Shown: positions 62,052 to 64,000 of the stretch, piece after piece | How the letters are laid out: each line of letters starts with the position of its first letter | Position numbering within the stretch: position 1 is the stretch's first letter | Origin: Paracoccus lutimaris | Lineage (GTDB): Bacteria > Pseudomonadota > Alphaproteobacteria > Rhodobacterales > Rhodobacteraceae | DNA: 64,000 nucleotides | NCBI RefSeq assembly: GCF_003337565.1 | Contig: NZ_QPJL01000001.1 | Coordinates: forward strand, 124,001-188,000 | Reading direction: 5' to 3' | Made by a program: the position numbers and the translations under genes | The notes under the pieces: generated by a model | What the model was told of the DNA's origin: nothing | Database searches by the model: none | The model's input: only the letters and a program-made list of their open reading frames with translations

Positions 62052-63106
62052 CAGCCGATCTCCCTTGGGGTCCAGTCGATCCAGCGGCCATGGAAATCGG
62101 CGCGGCCCAGATCCCATTCCCGCACCGGCCCACCACGCCAGAGCCGCAGCCTCAAGGCGGCACCATCCCCACCGTCGCCCTCCATCGAGAAATGCGCCAG
62201 GGGTCGTTCGGCACTCGCCTGCTGCCCGGCGGCCAGCAGGGCCTTTTCGATGCGTGCGCGCGTGGCATCCGGGAAATATTGCGCGGCAACCGTGTGATAG
62301 ACCAGCCGACCATGAGTGGCGGGCGGGGCAAGCTGCGCCTCGAGCCAGTCTGCGGCGTCGCCTTGGTCGAGCGCAGGCCGGTGCCCCCCCGCAATCGCCA
62401 GCGCCGATCGCAGCCGCCCCAGCCGGTCGCGCTGATCGGCCCAGACATAGGCCATCAGCCGAAACCCGTCGCGGCCTGGGTCCAGCGGGTTCAGATCGAC
62501 CCCGCGCGCACTGGCGATGGTCAGGGGCTGCGGCGCAGGCGAGGCGCCCTGCCAGCGCGGCACCAGCCGCACATCCGAGATCCCGTCTCCGGCCAGCGCC
62601 GGCTGAAATCCATCATCATCTGCAAGGCTGTAATGAGGAAAGTTCAGGTTCAGGCCGGCGCTCGCGCCCAGCTCCAGCGCATCATATGTGACCCCCGGCG
62701 TTTGGTTGCCCAGAAACCACGCGGCCGCGATGATCGGACCGGATCGCGCGACCTCATTGGTCTGCGGCGGAAGCTCCAGCCATTCCAGAATATATCGGTC
62801 ATGCGACTGAACAGCATCACGAATTTCCTGATCCAGATGCGCGCCACCACCCATGGCATAGGCTTGCGCCAGCTTGGGCGCGCGATCCGACAGCACCAGC
62901 GCGTGCAACGCGCCGCAAAGCCGCAGCGGCACGGAATCGGCCCCCGGTCGGGGATCGCCCTGCCAGGTTTTGACGCGCCGCCCGACCGGGCCCTGATCGG
63001 CGGCGATGATACGGGTCAATGCCTCGCAGACGCGCGCGGTCAGGCCCGAACCCAACTCGCGGCAGGCCCGCGTCTGCAGGGCGAAGGCGTCCTGCCAGCC
63101 GCTCAT
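62051..63106 (-). CDS. DUF2332-family protein
   Basis: A 351-residue protein. Sequences typical of DUF2332 are LAQAYAMGGGAHLDQEIRDAVQSHDRYILEWLELPPQTNEVARSG and ELGASAGLNLNFPHYSLA. The GASAGLN segment resembles a nucleotide- or SAM-binding loop, so a methyltransferase-like fold is possible but unproven. It sits between pth (4-bp overlap) and the DUF2237 gene in one transcript. Confidence 0.85.
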   Translation of the reverse strand: MSGWQDAFALQTRACRELGSGLTARVCEALTRIIAADQGPVGRRVKTWQGDPRPGADSVPLRLCGALHALVLSDRAPKLAQAYAMGGGAHLDQEIRDAVQSHDRYILEWLELPPQTNEVARSGPIIAAAWFLGNQTPGVTYDALELGASAGLNLNFPHYSLADDDGFQPALAGDGISDVRLVPRWQGASPAPQPLTIASARGVDLNPLDPGRDGFRLMAYVWADQRDRLGRLRSALAIAGGHRPALDQGDAADWLEAQLAPPATHGRLVYHTVAAQYFPDATRARIEKALLAAGQQASAERPLAHFSMEGDGGDGAALRLRLWRGGPVREWDLGRADFHGRWIDWTPREIG

Positions 63107-63816
63107 CGGAACCGCTCGCCCAAGGCGCGCAGACGGTCGGCAAAGCTGGGCGGCTCATCGGGCTGCTGCGGCCCCGGCGCAGGTTGCGACCTGGGCTTTT
63201 CGAGCGCATCGGCCACCGGGGCCTGCAGCCTTGTGCCGCTGTTGCGCGCTGGCGCGGTGCGGGCCGCGACGGCATTGGTGAAACGCGCATCCTCGCCCGC
63301 CGCCAGCGCGGGGGCGCCGTCCGAAATGCCGCGCAACAGATCGTCCAGCCCGGCTTCCTCGGCCTTGGCGAAATCCGACAACACATAGCCCGCGACGCGA
63401 TCCTTGTGGCCGGGATGGCCGATGCCGATGCGCAGCCGGCGGTAATCCTCGCCGATATGCTGGTGGATCGAGCGCAACCCGTTATGCCCGGCATGGCCGC
63501 CGCCGGTCTTCAGCCGCACCTTGCCCGGCGCCAGATCCAGTTCGTCATGCAGCACGATCACCTCGGCCGGGGGCAGTTTCAGATAGCGCATCGCCTCGCC
63601 CACGGATTGCCCCGACAGATTCATGAAGGTCGCCGGCTTGAGCAGCGTGACGCGCGTCTCCCCCAGCCGCCCCTCGGCGGATTCGCCCTGAAAACGCGCC
63701 CGCCACGGCCCGAAAGCGTGGTCCGAGGCGATGCGATCCACCGCCATGAATCCCACATTATGCCGGTTTTCTGCGTATTTCGGCCCGGGATTGCCCAGAC
63801 CCACGATCAATATCAT
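63103..63816 (-). CDS. pth: Peptidyl-tRNA hydrolase
   Basis: Recycles peptidyl-tRNA by cleaving the ester bond. The 237 residues have VGLGNPGPKYAENRHNVGFMAVD with catalytic His20, MNLSGQSVGEAM, HDELDLAPGKVRLKTGGGHAGHNGLRSI and LRIGIGHPG. A Pro/Ala/Gln-rich C-terminal extension of about 45 residues follows the conserved domain. In relatives rplY lies just upstream; here that would be beyond 64000. A/T-rich sequence near 63868-63882 may be part of a promoter. Confidence 0.94.
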   Translation of the reverse strand: MILIVGLGNPGPKYAENRHNVGFMAVDRIASDHAFGPWRARFQGESAEGRLGETRVTLLKPATFMNLSGQSVGEAMRYLKLPPAEVIVLHDELDLAPGKVRLKTGGGHAGHNGLRSIHQHIGEDYRRLRIGIGHPGHKDRVAGYVLSDFAKAEEAGLDDLLRGISDGAPALAAGEDARFTNAVAARTAPARNSGTRLQAPVADALEKPRSQPAPGPQQPDEPPSFADRLRALGERFR

Positions 63817-64000
63817 GCGTTTCTCCGTCGCTGAGCGGCAGATTACCGGCTTGCGGGGATAGGGGCAATTTTTATCACTCTCTTGTCCTCGCAGCCCGGC
63901 GTTACTAAGACTCTGTCAACCTTTGGCGTCTAAAAGCAGTCCTATCGGACCGTGCCCGACGGGCGAATCGCGACAAGGGCAGGCGAGGCAGGGCAAAAAC
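63817..64000. other. Upstream region of pth
   Basis: 184 bp with no gene. A short A/T-rich tract (caatttttatcactc, 63868-63882) is the only promoter-like feature. Confidence 0.4.

Overview
The window comes from a high-GC alphaproteobacterium of the Rhodobacteraceae, most probably Paracoccus or a close relative. The best pointer is the gene at 34567-35109: its product matches, from memory, the membrane-anchored cytochrome c552 (CycM) of Paracoccus denitrificans over its whole length. Gene order (pccB/pccA/methylmalonyl-CoA mutase; alr-mlaE-mlaF; phoH-ybeY-CBS; amiC-PBP1A-prfB; yejABEF; cysA-sbp-cysT-cysW) is that of an ordinary chromosome, and many genes join by ATGA or GTGA overlaps.

Region by region. 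1-9400 holds propionyl-CoA assimilation (methylmalonyl-CoA mutase, both propionyl-CoA carboxylase subunits) with several small lipoproteins and uncharacterised exported proteins between them. 9389-14604 holds alanine racemase, a lipid-transport ABC pair, and PhoH/YbeY/CBS-domain RNA and envelope genes. 14601-17508 has an ABM-GNAT fusion protein, tRNA-Gln(UUG), about 0.8 kb without recognisable genes, and a DsbA-like protein. 17640-25026 carries an aminotransferase, cell-wall amidase AmiC, PBP1A, release factor 2 and a patatin lipase. 25031-30803 is catabolic: pseudouridine kinase/glycosidase, a solute-binding protein, creatinase and a divergent LysR regulator. 30880-35109 has the SRP RNA, a cyclic-nucleotide phosphodiesterase-like enzyme, an SRPBCC protein, prephenate dehydratase and CycM. 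35321-42349 is a Yej oligopeptide importer operon ending in a glycosyltransferase. 42372-48219 has two small envelope/chaperone genes, the sulfate importer operon and a GNAT enzyme.

48264-54126 is the most unusual part. A 5.8-kb integrated element sits in the anticodon loop of a tRNA-Arg(UCU) gene. The 5' half (48264-48303) and 3' half (54082-54123) of the host tRNA are separated, and each ends at the shared core CTTCTAAG. The element does not rebuild the host tRNA at either junction. Instead it carries a complete, different tRNA-Arg(UCU) gene (48416-48489) just inside its left end, codirectional with the broken gene. It also encodes a tyrosine integrase, an AlpA/excisionase-like protein, a truncated PrimPol-type primase joined to a 5'-truncated glycosyltransferase, an orphan ParA-like ATPase behind a promoter with a large inverted repeat, and a GIY-YIG nuclease. 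Repeats TGCGAACCGT near both ends look like integrase arm sites.

54358-64000 returns to chromosome: a glutamine-synthetase-like ligase with a class I amidotransferase, an aminotransferase, a VIT-type metal transporter, an aldehyde dehydrogenase/SDR pair, a Fur-family regulator with an IMPACT-family protein, DUF2237/DUF2332 genes and peptidyl-tRNA hydrolase.
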